This document shows, piece after piece, positions 29,659 through 38,142 of a stretch of DNA of 64,000 nt. Both the position numbers and the translations under genes were made by a program. Under the pieces are notes generated by a model that was not told where the DNA came from, ran no database searches, and saw only the letters and a program-made list of their open reading frames with translations. Source of the DNA: Clostridium intestinale DSM 6191 (GTDB lineage Bacteria; Bacillota; Clostridia; Clostridiales; Clostridiaceae); NCBI RefSeq assembly GCF_900130055.1, contig NZ_FQXU01000013.1, positions 1 through 64,000 on the forward strand. The letters run 5' to 3'. Position 1 is the stretch's first letter; each line of letters opens with the position of its first letter.

Positions 29659-31008
29659 TTAAACCTCCTTATTTTTTATATTTAATAACACATTCCTAAT
29701 AAACAATATATGCAAATTTACAAAATCTTCTATAGCCTTATATTCGTCATTATTATTATTTTTCTTTGATATTTTATCTTTAGAACTTACATCCTTTGAT
29801 TTATATCTTAACTCTTCTAGTATTTTTAAAATACTTTCAACTTCGTATGAGATATTTTTAAGATAGTCATCTATGTTATCATCTTCATCAATTTCTTTTA
29901 TTAATAGTATTAATGCCTTTATATCATAAAACTCGTCATTTACTTTTTCATGAAAAGATATTGGGTTGGATAAATCAAAACAATTATATAAGTCTCTATC
30001 GTATACATAAGTCTTTTCTCGGCTTTTATCCTCTTTATAATCTGTAAAAATGCAGTAATTACTATACATTATAGTTGGCAAATCATTTTGTTTTATAATA
30101 TTTAAATCATCATACAATTTAGTAGATATATATTTAATGCCTTTATATTTCATCTTTTTTAAAACTATTGTTAATATTTGAGGTAAAATATATTCTTCTG
30201 AAAAAGTAGATTCTTTTGTGTCTTCTCTTCTAGGAAAACTACAACATGATGAAAGAATCATTGAAAACAACATATTTTTTATTGTATCACTTTTCATAAT
30301 CTCATCATTATTAACCATGCCATTAATCAAGTTCTCAATCATTTGATTAACCGTAATATTATAATTAGAATTAATCTTTTTGTCAGAAACAATTTTAATG
30401 TATTTTTCAAATTTATTTATGTTTTCAAATATTCTAAACGAACTATCACTTTTTGCAAAAAATCTCGATATTCTTAAGTCTTTATAAGTTCCTAGCTCTT
30501 TATATACACCATAAGGACTAGAAGAAAAATATAATATAGGTTGTCCTATCAATGAATATCTTTGATTATCTATTAAAAATCTTCTATTAAATGGTATATG
30601 AAACATATCCCAATGAGAGATAAACCCTTTACTTATTCTACCTCGGAAAAGTAATTTAGAATTCAAATTATCTTCAAAAATACTATCGCTAAACAAAGCA
30701 ACTAAGTCTTCCATTTTTTTAATAGCACTTTCTATTTCTGTATTAATCCAATTTATATATATACTTTTTATTTTTTCAAAAAACCTATCTATTTCTTCAT
30801 AATTCAATTTAGCAAGTTCTGTTTTAATATAAATATTTGATTCTGTATTATATTCTAAACAAATATCAGAATTTATTTTCTCAATAAAATAGCTTTTAAA
30901 CTCATTTTTATAATTATCTAGTGTATGTTCCAATCTATCTGATCTTATCATAGCACTATGTCTTAATAAATATTGACTATTGTCAGATAAAAAACATATT
31001 ATGCACAT
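29659..31008 (-). CDS. RES-domain protein (candidate NAD+-degrading effector)
   Basis: The 449-residue protein has a ~110-residue helical N-terminus. The RES-like core (residues ~118-200) shows LLFRGRISKGF with the two Arg, FHIPFNRRFLI, RYSLIGQPILYFSSSPYGVY and KELG with the conserved Glu. The C-terminus is mixed helix and ends charged. RES proteins such as MbcT break down NAD+. Here the partner is DUF4325 and not the usual Xre-type antitoxin. Catalytic function is inferred from partial motif agreement. Confidence 0.6.
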   Translation of the reverse strand: MCIICFLSDNSQYLLRHSAMIRSDRLEHTLDNYKNEFKSYFIEKINSDICLEYNTESNIYIKTELAKLNYEEIDRFFEKIKSIYINWINTEIESAIKKMEDLVALFSDSIFEDNLNSKLLFRGRISKGFISHWDMFHIPFNRRFLIDNQRYSLIGQPILYFSSSPYGVYKELGTYKDLRISRFFAKSDSSFRIFENINKFEKYIKIVSDKKINSNYNITVNQMIENLINGMVNNDEIMKSDTIKNMLFSMILSSCCSFPRREDTKESTFSEEYILPQILTIVLKKMKYKGIKYISTKLYDDLNIIKQNDLPTIMYSNYCIFTDYKEDKSREKTYVYDRDLYNCFDLSNPISFHEKVNDEFYDIKALILLIKEIDEDDNIDDYLKNISYEVESILKILEELRYKSKDVSSKDKISKKNNNNDEYKAIEDFVNLHILFIRNVLLNIKNKEV

Positions 31009-31210
31009 ATATCTAAACTCCTTCTAAGGTACCAAATAGAGTTAATTCCTATATAATATCAATATGCTTTGAATCTGAATGTATGATTATTATTAGAACA
31101 TTATATAAACTATTATTCTAGAAAAAATGTTCTTAATTAATTTGCTATTTCTTTTAATACACTCAGCTTTAAGATATTACAATTAATTATCATTACTATA
31201 TTTTATTATT

Positions 31211-31287
31211 ACAATCTTGCTAATTATTGTAAGATATTTTATAATTATCACATTAGGTAGAAACCCTGTATTTATCAGAGGTTCTGG
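31211..31287. repeat. Left copy of a ~77-bp direct repeat
   Basis: ACAATCTTGCTAATTATTGT and downstream sequence through TTTATCAGAGGTTCTGG match 37,078-37,155 at roughly 80% identity. The repeat contains a hairpin (AGAAACC / GGTTCT) and is not coding. It may be an insertion-element end or attachment-site remnant. Apart from this and a short coding fragment, the stretch 31,009-31,423 holds AT-rich DNA with an AGAACATT/AATGTTCT stem near 31,098-31,135. Confidence 0.6.
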
Positions 31288-31291
31288 TTGA

Positions 31292-31369
31292 TTTACTGAA
31301 CAAGAATTGGATACCATTTGCAGCTTTGCAGAACTGTTTGGTAAATCTAATCACAATCTCATTAAATAG
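31292..31369 (+). pseudogene. Possible 3' fragment of an immunity-type gene
   Basis: The 25-codon frame FTEQELDTICSFAELFGKSN.. ends in a stop and has no start. It looks like the C-terminus of a small acidic protein, directly after the repeat. It is weak evidence, resting on codon-like composition and its position in the immunity locus. Confidence 0.25.
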
Positions 31370-31423
31370 GAATAATTTGACTATTAGAACTATTACAAAT
31401 TAACTAGGTGTTGGAGATGTAAA

Positions 31424-31768
31424 ATGATTAATATTAAAGAAATGGATTCAGATCAATTGGATATTCTTATTTCTGCTTACAATTGGGATGATGGTTTCCA
31501 TACACCTCAAATGGTTATTGATAATAGAAATTGTGAGCTAGCAACTGCCATAAATACTTATTATTTAGCAGATGGTTATTACTATTTTCTTAATAAGATT
31601 AATGATAGTACTGAATGGTTTCAATTTATTTCTGGACTATATGAGAGAATATTGACAGGATGCTTTTCAAAAGGAAATTTATCTTATAAAGTTCCTTTGA
31701 CTAAAACACAAATATACAAGCTTAGAAAGAATAATGTCCCAGAAGTATTCTTAAATGATATTCTATGA
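31424..31768 (+). CDS. DUF4274-like immunity protein
   Basis: The 114-residue protein contains LDILISAYNWDDGFHTPQMV, then AINTYYLADGYYYFL, typical of DUF4274. The family is found among immunity proteins of polymorphic toxin systems. No toxin gene is visible nearby, so it is orphan. A GGTGTTGGAGATGTAAA sequence supplies a ribosome site. It converges on the next gene across a shared hairpin. Confidence 0.75.
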   Translation: MINIKEMDSDQLDILISAYNWDDGFHTPQMVIDNRNCELATAINTYYLADGYYYFLNKINDSTEWFQFISGLYERILTGCFSKGNLSYKVPLTKTQIYKLRKNNVPEVFLNDIL

Positions 31769-31801
31769 GTATGATACTATTTTTGAAATACAAATTAAAA
31801 G

Positions 31802-31832
31802 ACACCGTAAATTCCTTTGAATAATACGGTGT
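31802..31832. terminator. Cassette C hairpin between convergent genes
   Basis: ACACCGTA and TACGGTGT arms with inner ATTC/GAAT pairing, a CTTT loop, and T runs on both strands give a bidirectional terminator. The TTGAATAATACGGT arm matches the sequence of hairpins at 19,751 and 33,175. Confidence 0.75.
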
Positions 31833-31854
31833 TTTTATAGCTTTATATTTAATT

Positions 31855-32286
31855 TTATTTATAATACTTAAACATCTTTTGATAAAGTTCTCTTGTTTGA
31901 CTTTCATCACCCCAAGACAAAGGGTCATCAGCATAACACAAAGTCCAAAATGGTTCCTTGCTTTGAATTTCTGATGGCAACACTCTCCATATTGAATACA
32001 TCTTTGATCCAAATAACTGTATATCCATATCATCTTTATAATAAATTTCTTCTAACTTACTAATTAAGAAACAGCCAAAAGTATCAAAATCAACATTATT
32101 CTCTAAACAGTAATCAAAAATAGTTTTAATTGTAGCTTGTATATCTAAAGTTTTTAATTCCAATTCTAATAACAAATCATTATCAGGATGATCTAGGAAC
32201 TGTACATCAAGATTTTTCTTATATTCTTCATCCGAAATCAATCTTACATACAACAAAATAGCATATGATAATAATATTTCAACCAT
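31855..32286 (-). CDS. Small acidic protein, probable immunity type
   Basis: The 143-residue protein is acidic and helical (HPDNDLLLELELKTLDIQAT; SWGDESQTRELYQKMF). It follows the upstream 232-residue gene by 20 bases, with an AGAGGAGATATTA ribosome site, so they form an operon. The family is not recognised. Acidic orphan genes in such a row are usually immunity proteins. Confidence 0.6.
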   Translation of the reverse strand: MVEILLSYAILLYVRLISDEEYKKNLDVQFLDHPDNDLLLELELKTLDIQATIKTIFDYCLENNVDFDTFGCFLISKLEEIYYKDDMDIQLFGSKMYSIWRVLPSEIQSKEPFWTLCYADDPLSWGDESQTRELYQKMFKYYK

Positions 32287-32306
32287 AATATCTCCTCTAC
32301 TGATTA

Positions 32307-33005
32307 CTATTTAGTATAGATATAAGACATTTCAGTTTTTCCATTAATAAATTCTCCATGTTCGATTTTAACTACATTCCTTTTTTCGTCCAACTCTATT
32401 ATCATATTAAATAGTTTCATAGGACTTCCAATTTCACCAATTTGTATTGATTTATTTGAACCCTTTAGATTAGGAACATAGTAATACTCATCGCAATGTA
32501 CTTTTTTGCTATCATATGAGTCATCAAAATAAATCTCTGACCTTATACTTGCTGAACTCATAATATCAAACCTAATTAACTTGTCATTATCATAAATAGT
32601 TCTTGTACTGCTAACTACAGAGCATTTCTTGCCCTCGAGAGTTGTTACACTAAATTCTTCATCATCTTTCCTAATGATATAAGTTTCAAATATTGTACCA
32701 AACGAATTAACTTCCTGTATTCTTAAAAGTTTTCCATTACTGTCCAATTCATAAATAACATATCCTTTTTTCCCTTTTGGTATTGATTTTAGTAATCTTC
32801 CTTTTGTAAATCCCTTTGTGATTTTATCCAAAACTAAACTTGGACAAAAAAATCCGAGATATGAAGCATTGGTGCTATACCTAACTATAGATTTGTTATT
32901 TTCGACAGTATCACGAAGCAGATCATAATTGTCTTCTGCATATTGAAGCATATACTCTCTAAAATCTAAAATATTATCATATTCCTTAAAAAGATTCTCA
33001 GACAT
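32307..33005 (-). CDS. Hypothetical protein in an immunity-type cassette
   Basis: The 232-residue protein has an N-terminal helix (LFKEYDNILDFREYMLQYAE) and a beta-rich remainder (KGYVIYELDSNGKLLRIQEV; FGTIFETYII). It is not recognised. It is the first gene of a two-gene unit, preceded by the shared box near 33,108-33,140. Confidence 0.55.
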   Translation of the reverse strand: MSENLFKEYDNILDFREYMLQYAEDNYDLLRDTVENNKSIVRYSTNASYLGFFCPSLVLDKITKGFTKGRLLKSIPKGKKGYVIYELDSNGKLLRIQEVNSFGTIFETYIIRKDDEEFSVTTLEGKKCSVVSSTRTIYDNDKLIRFDIMSSASIRSEIYFDDSYDSKKVHCDEYYYVPNLKGSNKSIQIGEIGSPMKLFNMIIELDEKRNVVKIEHGEFINGKTEMSYIYTK

Positions 33006-33107
33006 ACCACGTAACTCCTTATATAAAAAACTGGTACCAAAAGTTGGCTAAACCCCATAGTTACCTGTTAGTACTCTACAATTTTAAATCAATTATATCA
33101 TATTTAT

Positions 33108-33140
33108 CTAAAACCATATTATTCAATTTTCAAAAAAACA
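33108..33140 (-). promoter_or_regulatory. Cassette C upstream box
   Basis: On the minus strand a variant box (T-rich run TTTTTTTGAAAATTGAATA..) is followed by ATGGTTTTAGATAAATATG and ATATAATT. The same order box - GGTTTTRGATAAATATGATA - TAATT is present at 34,200-34,243, so the two promoters are homologous. The 33,006-33,348 gap contains this and the hairpin at 33,175. Confidence 0.6.
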
Positions 33141-33174
33141 CTTATTCGAAATATTTTTGTATTGCGAACTAAAA

Positions 33175-33207
33175 AATACCGTATTATTCAAATGAATTTA
33201 CGGTATT
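33175..33207. terminator. Cassette D hairpin
   Basis: AATACCGTA (33,175-33,183) and TACGGTATT (33,199-33,207) with inner TTCA/TGAA form a strong stem with A/T runs. It lies between cassette C's promoter and the end of the next gene. The asymmetric core is in opposite orientation to those at 19,751 and 31,802. Confidence 0.7.
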
Positions 33208-33348
33208 ATCGTAACTTTGTATTAAATTTTATCTGTATAATATTAAGAAAAATGTGAGTTAACTTAACTTTATGCTATACTCATTTTATCCAACTATAAA
33301 ATTTGAAATTTGTAAATAAACAGATTATATTCACAAAACTCACTCACA

Positions 33349-34161
33349 TTAAATATTATTGCTAACAAATCTCCACTTTAAACTGTATGCTAGAATCCAT
33401 GTGCCGTTGTATAATGTATCAATAACATCTAAGCAATCATCACAAAAGAATAAAGAAGCATCTTTTACAATCAATGATGTACCAGAAATATCAGAAAAGT
33501 AATTATCCAAAGCTGGTCTTATATTAAGTGCAGTAACCCCCTCAAAAACCATTTCCAAATCAGAGCATTGTTGACTTTGAATTTTAACAGTTACTCTTCT
33601 CAAATCATCTAATGGATACATGGCTTTATTAGAATCTACGTAAGCTCCACTAATATAATTAATTTCTTTTATAACAGAATCATGTAAATCGCAAGCTAAT
33701 TCCATAAATATATCAGCATCTTCTTGTGTTTCAACATAGTTCCATTTTGTCTGTATAATTTCGCTATATAAATTGTTTTCAAAAATACTACCTTTTAGAG
33801 ATATTCTTTCTCCATGTAATAACTTAATTAAGGTATCGGTATCTTCCCATATCCATGGAAATCCAATATACTCAAAAAACTTAATATCATCTGTTAATAA
33901 TGGTTTATATTTATTTAATTGTTCATCTACTGAATTAGACCTTATGGTTATCCATTCATGTGGTCTATTAGGTAAAATTTTATTAATAAGGGTTGGCAAT
34001 TCTTTTTCTGTTTTATCAAGATAATCATAAAACATTAAGTAATCCCCAATATTACTAGGAGTCAAAATTAATAGTTTTTCATAATATCCAGAGTTAATAA
34101 TTGCATAGACCTCAGACTTAAAATACGTATTCGTTTTTTTGTCATAAACACGTACTCTCAT
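33349..34161 (-). CDS. Hypothetical protein, probable immunity type
   Basis: The 270-residue protein begins MRVRVYDKKTNTYFKSEVYA. It contains CDLHDSVIKEINYISGAYVD, a pattern seen in several immunity families with a conserved H/D pair, and a beta-rich C-terminal half. It has its own box-type promoter and downstream hairpin and no adjacent toxin. Confidence 0.6.
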   Translation of the reverse strand: MRVRVYDKKTNTYFKSEVYAIINSGYYEKLLILTPSNIGDYLMFYDYLDKTEKELPTLINKILPNRPHEWITIRSNSVDEQLNKYKPLLTDDIKFFEYIGFPWIWEDTDTLIKLLHGERISLKGSIFENNLYSEIIQTKWNYVETQEDADIFMELACDLHDSVIKEINYISGAYVDSNKAMYPLDDLRRVTVKIQSQQCSDLEMVFEGVTALNIRPALDNYFSDISGTSLIVKDASLFFCDDCLDVIDTLYNGTWILAYSLKWRFVSNNI

Positions 34162-34216
34162 TAAACCACCTCTTTTTGCAATGCAGATTATTTATAATTA
34201 TATCATATTTATCCAA

Positions 34217-34243
34217 AACCGTATTATTCAACTTTCAAAGAAC
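34217..34243 (-). promoter_or_regulatory. Cassette D upstream box
   Basis: The sequence starts GTTCTTTGAAAGTTGAATAA and continues TACGGTT on the minus strand. It is almost identical to the box at 20,761 inside the prophage. A TATAAT hexamer follows about 20 bases downstream. Confidence 0.7.
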
Positions 34244-34274
34244 TATTTACTTCGTAATAATTTCATATTTAGAA

Positions 34275-35015
34275 CTACTGCAAATCTACTTGATTGCGTT
34301 TAAAGGAAATATGTTCAGCATAAACACTAAACTCCACTAAATTGCTATTTTTATTTTCAAGCAAAACTTGTAATTCATATTTACCATTTGTTATATATAT
34401 CTCATCATGAAGCCACCATGAGTATTTCAATAAATTATCTTGATTAATTAACTTATAATTATGAAACTGCACTTCATATATGTCAGTAAACCCATTTGAA
34501 TTATCAAATGTTATTGATAAGGATTCTTCTGATTGCCTTATATCAGTAATAATACAATCATGAAAGTGTATATTTTCAATTACATTTTTATTAAATGAAT
34601 TCAATACTTTTTTATAATGTTTATTATATTGTTTAATTGTTCTCTCAACTAACTGTTTATTGTACTCACAAAATAAAGCGACATCATTTATTACTTGATG
34701 TGTTGCTTTATTTAATACATAAACTCTAATATCTGCTATTTTTATAAGTATATCTTGTGGAAGTAGTTTTTTAGTATATTCTTGATTATATATAAAACTG
34801 TCTTCAAATTGTTTAGTCAAATTTTCTTTATCAAATGGTTTGTTGGTAATGCTGGCAATCTCCTTCCATGAATCTAGGAACTCAATCAATTTTTGATTAT
34901 ATAATTGTTGAAAGTATTCTTCTGAAAATATTTCTGCTTGTTTATCTTCTTCCAAGATTAAATGGAGTCCAATTCTTTGACATGATTCACACCATTCTTT
35001 ATTAAAATAATTCAT
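34275..35015 (-). CDS. DUF4085-like protein
   Basis: About 246 residues from MNYFNKEWCESCQRIGLHLI, with the start chosen for its GAAAGGGGC ribosome site. The N-terminal NYFNKEW motif and the C-terminal half with FHDCIITDIRQSEESLSITF are typical of DUF4085, which occurs among immunity-type genes. No box-type promoter is visible, unlike its downstream neighbours. Confidence 0.7.
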   Translation of the reverse strand: MNYFNKEWCESCQRIGLHLILEEDKQAEIFSEEYFQQLYNQKLIEFLDSWKEIASITNKPFDKENLTKQFEDSFIYNQEYTKKLLPQDILIKIADIRVYVLNKATHQVINDVALFCEYNKQLVERTIKQYNKHYKKVLNSFNKNVIENIHFHDCIITDIRQSEESLSITFDNSNGFTDIYEVQFHNYKLINQDNLLKYSWWLHDEIYITNGKYELQVLLENKNSNLVEFSVYAEHISFKRNQVDLQ

Positions 35016-35141
35016 TATTTTAGCCCCTTTCTTCAAATAACAATTATTCTTATTTTACATACCGAACAACATACATGTATTTTTATATGAAATATTAAAC
35101 TTATCCCGTCTCTATAGTTCACAATTATATAATAATATGAC

Positions 35142-35615
35142 TTAACTAATATATTGCTCTGCCTGTAAACCGTCAACAGGAAAATCTTCATCTATCATAG
35201 ATTTATAATAAAATTCCCCAATTGTACAATTTAAACTTATAAATATATCTCTAGGATTTATGCTTTCATCTTCCCATAAATCGTCATGAAATACATATCC
35301 CACCTTCTGATTAATCAAATCAAAAACTATTAAGTCTCCATTTAAGCCTGAACCTATTATTAACAAACCTTCTAATATACATTTTATATTACTTTCATAA
35401 GTATTATTATCAGCAATATCATTTACTTTATCAAAATACACATGTTTAAATCTTATATTTCGATTAAAGGAAAATGTTCTTAAAAAGTCTGTAACCTCAT
35501 CATGAATATTAAATTTATTAATAAAGGCTATTGTCAAATGATTTAATGATTCCTTACAAATTCGTTCTCCTCCATCATTTAATTCTAAAGCTTTCTGAAA
35601 CAATTCCTTATCCAT
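35142..35615 (-). CDS. SMI1/KNR4 (SUKH)-like immunity protein
   Basis: The 157-residue protein has LEGLLIIGSGLNGDLIVFDL, then INQKVGYVFHDDLWED, matching the conserved core of SUKH immunity proteins. These usually neutralise nuclease or deaminase toxins. It is separated from the next gene by over 100 bases and has no visible toxin partner. Confidence 0.75.
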   Translation of the reverse strand: MDKELFQKALELNDGGERICKESLNHLTIAFINKFNIHDEVTDFLRTFSFNRNIRFKHVYFDKVNDIADNNTYESNIKCILEGLLIIGSGLNGDLIVFDLINQKVGYVFHDDLWEDESINPRDIFISLNCTIGEFYYKSMIDEDFPVDGLQAEQYIS

Positions 35616-35697
35616 ATTAAGTTCGTTCTCCTTTGCTTTTTATTACTTTGTAATTATAAATAAATTGTATCATATTTATACAATAAAGGAATTTATG

Positions 35698-35769
35698 GAA
35701 AATATAAACTTGGCTAATAAGACTTTATAAATCAACTTAGTTGGTGATACTTCTTCATTGAATATATAA
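35698..35769 (+). pseudogene. Last 24 codons of a second large serine integrase
   Basis: The frame ENINLANKTL-stop-INLVGDTSSLNI aligns codon by codon with the end of the prophage integrase at 29,196-29,270 (ENITWDNETLEINLVGANAS..). It has an internal TAA, and nothing upstream continues the match. It is the remnant of an earlier integrated element. The surrounding 35,616-35,874 gap has no other gene. Confidence 0.7.
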
Positions 35770-35874
35770 GTCATGTAAAATATTGTAACCATATGCTTAT
35801 ATACTGTATAATTAAGTAAAATAACAATTATAAGATATTATTCACTAAATATAACAAAGCATGGAGATGTATTT

Positions 35875-36222
35875 ATGTTCTCATCAGAATTAATTCATTT
35901 AATTAAAGAATCTAATATTCTTTATTCTGTAGTCGTTAATATAGAAAAATCAACTATGGATACTTATGGAGAAAGAAATAGTATCGCTTCAGATAATCTG
36001 ATAGATATGCTATTTAAAAATATAGACTGTGCTCAAAATCTGTATAGGAGTATTAGTGGACAAATAATGCCTCAATCATGGAGACAAGGAGATATTAAGT
36101 GTATAGTTTGTATACCAAAAGCAAATATCATTATTGGATTATTTTATTTTGAGTATAGAGATGCTATACACTCTTATAATTGGTCTAAAGAATTAAATAA
36201 AAAACTAATTGAACTAATATAA
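35875..36222 (+). CDS. Hypothetical small protein, probable immunity type
   Basis: The 115-residue protein has a Roadblock-like beta/alpha order (SVVVNIEKSTMDTYGERNSI; DIKCIVCIPKANIIIGLFYF). It is not assigned to a family. It is the first of three rightward small genes, with an ATGGAGATGTATTT ribosome site. Confidence 0.55.
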   Translation: MFSSELIHLIKESNILYSVVVNIEKSTMDTYGERNSIASDNLIDMLFKNIDCAQNLYRSISGQIMPQSWRQGDIKCIVCIPKANIIIGLFYFEYRDAIHSYNWSKELNKKLIELI

Positions 36223-36234
36223 GGATGTAATAAG

Positions 36235-36435
36235 ATGATTACATCTATAGAATTTCTAAATAGGTGGAATATTGAACCTCACCAATTTATTAACTCTTCA
36301 ATACCCTAATTGGTAGAGTGTATATTAGCTTATAGCGAGTTTATAGATAAAATTAAAGATATTAGTGGTAATAGAGCCTTTTTAGAAGATACTGCTCCAA
36401 GATATCTGATTGATTGTGTATATAGAAAAATATAA
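36235..36435 (+). pseudogene. Immunity-type gene with in-frame stops
   Basis: From the ATG at 36,235 the frame reads MITSIEFLNRWNIEPHQFIN..SIP, then TAA at 36,307. It reopens as LVECILAYSEFIDKIKDISG.. and stops again at 36,433, after which LADMMR continues in frame. Two TAA codons can be explained by C-to-T changes in CAA. It follows the previous gene by 12 bases, so it was probably in an operon with it. Confidence 0.6.
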
Positions 36436-36555
36436 TTAGCAGATATGATGCGTTAACAGAAGGCAGCTTTTAGAATTATGAATTTAAAAGATTCATGTCT
36501 ATAGATTAAGTTATTAAAATAGATAAATTAATTTTATTGGAAAGGAAGTTTAATA

Positions 36556-36978
36556 ATGCTTAAATTAAGTAACTTCATTAAAAATGAAGAAGATAGCGAT
36601 AGTAGTTATATATGCTATAATTTAAATACAAGCGTAAGAATATTTAACTATTTAATGAAGGATGAAGAATTAGACGAAATTTATATATATGTATCTACTA
36701 GTATTAAATTAATAGATGTAATAAAGTATGTAATAAACTACATAGATTGGTTTAGTGCCTGTGAAGATGTACTAACATCATATTATGAAAATAAGATTGG
36801 TGAAAAAGTATATAGAACATGGTTTAGTGAAATAGAAGTATATAGAATAGACTTCACATTTAATGATGAATATGATTATGGTGCAACAGTCTATTGTGGC
36901 GATAGAATTTACATAGATCATTCTTTAGAAATAGATTTTGATAAAACAAACATATTGGACATAAGATTAAATGGGTAA
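36556..36978 (+). CDS. Hypothetical small protein, probable immunity type
   Basis: The 140-residue protein ends with EIEVYRIDFTFNDEYDYGAT, then VYCGDRIYIDHSLEIDFD, similar in layout to beta-rich immunity domains. A GGAAAGGAAGTTTAATA ribosome site precedes the ATG. Family not recognised. Confidence 0.55.
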   Translation: MLKLSNFIKNEEDSDSSYICYNLNTSVRIFNYLMKDEELDEIYIYVSTSIKLIDVIKYVINYIDWFSACEDVLTSYYENKIGEKVYRTWFSEIEVYRIDFTFNDEYDYGATVYCGDRIYIDHSLEIDFDKTNILDIRLNG

Positions 36979-37077
36979 TCAATCCGTCCTCATTTCTTAT
37001 ACGAAACAAAAAAAGAAGTATGTAAAGATGTAATCATTAATAATACCCACTCTATTCTTAAACATAGACTAAATTTT

Positions 37078-37155
37078 CAATCTTGCTAATTATTGTAGAA
37101 TATTTTATAATTATTACATAGGCAGAAACCTTGTTTTTATCAGGGTTTCTGCCTA
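37078..37155. repeat. Right copy of the ~77-bp direct repeat
   Basis: The copy contains a perfect 10-bp hairpin GGCAGAAACC / GGTTTCTGCC and matches 31,211-31,287. Its right end lies at the point where the substrate-binding protein gene loses its 5' part. Confidence 0.6.
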
Positions 37156-37988
37156 CTTGCATTTTGGAAGGGGTTGCAGACAAAACAATGCAGCAAGTTC
37201 TTAGTAAAAATGCTGATATAGGTTTTGCAGGTCCAGAACAAGTTGTCTATATTAACAATCAAGGCAGAGAAGATTATCCTGTACTTTTTGCAACTTTAAC
37301 TCAAAGAGATGGTTCATTTTTGGTTAGCAGAAGTGATGAGAAGAATTTTGATTGGAGTTCATTAAAAGGTAAAACTGTAATAGGTGGAAGGCCTGGTGGT
37401 GTTCCTCAAATGACTTTAGAATATGTTCTTAAGAATCATGGATTAAAACCTGGGTCTGATGTTAATTTTGTTACTAATTTAGATTTTACTGCTACAGCAG
37501 CTGCTTTTAAGGCAGGCACTGGAAATTATGTTGCTTTATTCGAACCTACAGCTTCTGTTTTAGAAAAAGATGGAGGCGCGTATATTGTTAGCTCTATAGG
37601 AAAAGAAGCAGGTCCTATTGCTTATACTGGATTCTTCGCTACAAAATCTTATATGGATAATAATCCTGATACCATTCAATCCTTTACTAATGCAATTTAT
37701 AAGGGTCAATTATGGGTAGCTAAAGCTTCAGATGAAGAAGTTGCAAAAGCTATAGCCTCTTTCTTCCCTGGAACAGATGAAGGAATCTTAGTTAATGTTG
37801 TTAAAAATTATAGAGAAGCTGAAGCATTTGCAGAGCTTCCAACAGTTAAGGAAGAAAACCTAACTAAGTTAATGGATATTATACAATCCTATGACAGCTC
37901 TCTTATGCCTAAACGTCCTGAATTTAATAAGATAGTTAATAATAGTTTTTCTGAAAAAGCAGTTAGTGAAGTTAAATTAAGTAAATAG
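37131..37988 (+). pseudogene. NMT1/SsuA-like ABC substrate-binding protein, 5' end missing
   Basis: Homologous sequence begins near residue 14 (VADKTMQQVLSKNADIGFAG) and runs normally to SEKAVSEVKLSK. A signal peptide and roughly the first 60-70 residues, expected in this family, are absent. The frame opens only with a TTG inside the repeat, and no ribosome site is seen. This protein would deliver a small organic ligand (sulfonate, nitrate or pyrimidine type) to the transporter encoded downstream. It is probably not exported in this form. Confidence 0.75.
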
Positions 37989-38031
37989 TATTCTTATGTT
38001 CTGATACTAAATAATAAAAAATTAATAATTT

Positions 38032-38079
38032 ATAGTTAAGAGTTAATGTAGTCGAATTTCATCCTTAACTCTTAACTAT
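38032..38079 (+). repeat. 15-bp inverted repeat in the ABC operon gap
   Basis: ATAGTTAAGAGTTAA and TTAACTCTTAACTAT are perfect complements with an 18-base loop. TTAACTATTAACTGTT motifs follow. It could reduce or pause transcription between the binding protein and the ATPase, or be a small repetitive element. Confidence 0.5.
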
Positions 38080-38142
38080 TCTCTCTTCACTATTAACTAT
38101 TAACTGTTCCTTGTACATATTATTTTAAAGGCAGGTGAGAAT

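Noticed and set aside
37131-37170. TTG at 37,131 as an authentic start of the substrate-binding protein
   Set aside because: It lies in the direct repeat, has no ribosome site, and the product would lack the signal peptide.
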